DNA of 64,000 nucleotides from Lysobacterales bacterium (GTDB lineage Bacteria; Pseudomonadota; Gammaproteobacteria; Xanthomonadales; SZUA-38). The stretch covers positions 186,001 through 250,000 of the forward strand of contig JANQOZ010000103.1 of the NCBI GenBank assembly GCA_028285525.1. The letters run 5' to 3'. Below the pieces are notes generated by a model. It did no database searches, was not told the origin of the DNA, and saw only the letters and a list, made by a program, of their open reading frames with translations. The position numbers and the translations under genes were made by a program. Below, piece by piece: positions 63,528 through 64,000 of this stretch; within the stretch, counting starts at the first letter, position 1, and the number at the start of each line of letters is the position of its first letter.

Positions 63528-64000
63528 ATGAAGCCGACGCTGATTCGCAACGCTCACATCCACGCACCAGATCCGCTGGGTCCACAGGACATTCTGATCG
63601 CCGGCCACTCAATCGCCGCCGTCGAGCCTTCCATCGACCTGGCCGGTGCACACGTACACATCCTGGAGGCCAACGGTCGAATCCTGGTGCCAGGCCTGGT
63701 GGACGCGCTGACTCATCCGTGCGGTGGGGGCGGTGAAGGCGGTTTCGGCAATCGAACGCCAGAGCTGTCCGCGGCGGACTTTGCCCAGGCGGGGATCACG
63801 TCGCCTGTCGGCGCGCTGGGGACCGACTCCATCACCCGCAGTCTGGAGGTGCTCTTCGGACATATTATGGGGCTGCGTGCCCAAGGCATCGACGCCTACA
63901 TGTATACGGGCGCCTACCGTGTTCCGCCGGCCACGCTCACCGGTGAGGTCATGCGAGATCTGGTGCTGATCGATCCGATCATCGGCGTCGGCGAGGTGGC
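63528..64000 (+). CDS. iadA: Isoaspartyl dipeptidase-like protein (3' end cut by window edge)
   Basis: An amidohydrolase of the IadA type; 157 residues are visible. IadA cleaves beta-aspartyl dipeptides, which arise from damaged asparagine and aspartate residues. The region GGGGEGGFGNRTPE and later AQAGITSPVGALGTD, TGAYRVPPATLTGEV and IDPIIGVGEV match the enzyme. In IadA the first metal ligands are two histidines spaced by one residue (HVH); here the equivalent reads DALTH, so the first is leucine and only the second remains. The start ATG at 63528 follows the transporter stop with no gap. About 230 residues lie beyond the edge. Confidence 0.85.
   Translation, partial: MKPTLIRNAHIHAPDPLGPQDILIAGHSIAAVEPSIDLAGAHVHILEANGRILVPGLVDALTHPCGGGGEGGFGNRTPELSAADFAQAGITSPVGALGTDSITRSLEVLFGHIMGLRAQGIDAYMYTGAYRVPPATLTGEVMRDLVLIDPIIGVGEV

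Overview
The window is a GC-rich bacterial chromosome segment with densely packed genes on both strands. I see no rRNA, tRNA, CRISPR array, transposase, integrase or phage gene. The gene set suggests a gammaproteobacterium, probably marine or environmental and near the Xanthomonadales/Chromatiales-type lineages. The grounds are an enteric-type four-subunit fumarate reductase (frdABCD), a PlsB-like acyltransferase, the gammaproteobacterial mtnB-mtnD-mtnC block, azurin and cytochrome c', a TonB receptor, and many exported proteins sharing an uncharacterised beta-rich domain. This placement is inference, because the window holds no phylogenetic marker.

Layout. 1-3955 (minus): an exported DUF4397-like protein, then an overlapping trio of alpha/beta hydrolase, M19 dipeptidase and a truncated AraC regulator. 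4117-7386 (plus): glutathione S-transferase, azurin, a membrane diguanylate cyclase and a SnoaL-like protein. 7431-10580 (minus): an MscS channel and a beta-lactamase-fold protein with a TPR tail. 10862-12900 (plus): deoC-deoA for deoxynucleoside catabolism. 12927-15243 (minus): MOSC protein and malQ. 15428-17606: SRPBCC protein, then an indoleamine 2,3-dioxygenase divergent from an Lrp/AsnC regulator. 17685-21815 (plus): lipoprotein hydrolase, cupin, 2OG-Fe(II) oxygenase and secreted M20 peptidase. 21830-24066 (minus): membrane-anchored NAD(P)-binding protein, diheme cytochrome c and UDG-family protein. 24222-27515 (plus): frdABCD. 27538-31143 (minus): TonB receptor, SnoaL-like protein and quinone oxidoreductase. 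31268-33367 (plus): CBS protein and SLC13-type transporter. 33351-35249 (minus): mtnBDC of methionine salvage. 35334-41952: exported protein, HNH protein, aromatic amino acid decarboxylase-like enzyme, ADAM-like secreted metalloprotease, MFS transporter and DUF1295 protein. 42036-46071: VOC protein, cytochrome c', diheme cytochrome c, TVP38 protein and a large alpha/beta hydrolase. 46178-49585: a giant acyltransferase-globin-acyl-CoA synthetase fusion. 49836-52815: PiT phosphate transporter, then a membrane b-type cytochrome, a tetraheme cytochrome and a VIT/CCC1 transporter. 52944-61016: Tat-exported aminotransferase, proline iminopeptidase and several exported structural or propeller proteins. 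61211-64000: RpiR regulator, YfcC-type transporter and a truncated isoaspartyl dipeptidase.

How the genes work together. Redox proteins dominate (azurin, cytochrome c', two diheme cytochromes, a tetraheme cytochrome, fumarate reductase), which suggests a facultative lifestyle with flexible electron transfer. Peptide and amino-acid use is a second theme (M19, M20, proline iminopeptidase, IadA, indoleamine dioxygenase, PLP decarboxylase, metzincin protease). The most unusual item is the 1135-residue protein at 46178-49585. It places a globin domain, with a candidate proximal histidine, between a PlsB/PlsC-type acyltransferase and an AMP-forming acyl-activating enzyme, and could couple heme-ligand sensing to phospholipid synthesis. 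Other points of interest are an MFS gene with no standard start codon, an IadA homologue missing the first zinc-binding histidine, and a family of exported proteins sharing one uncharacterised domain.
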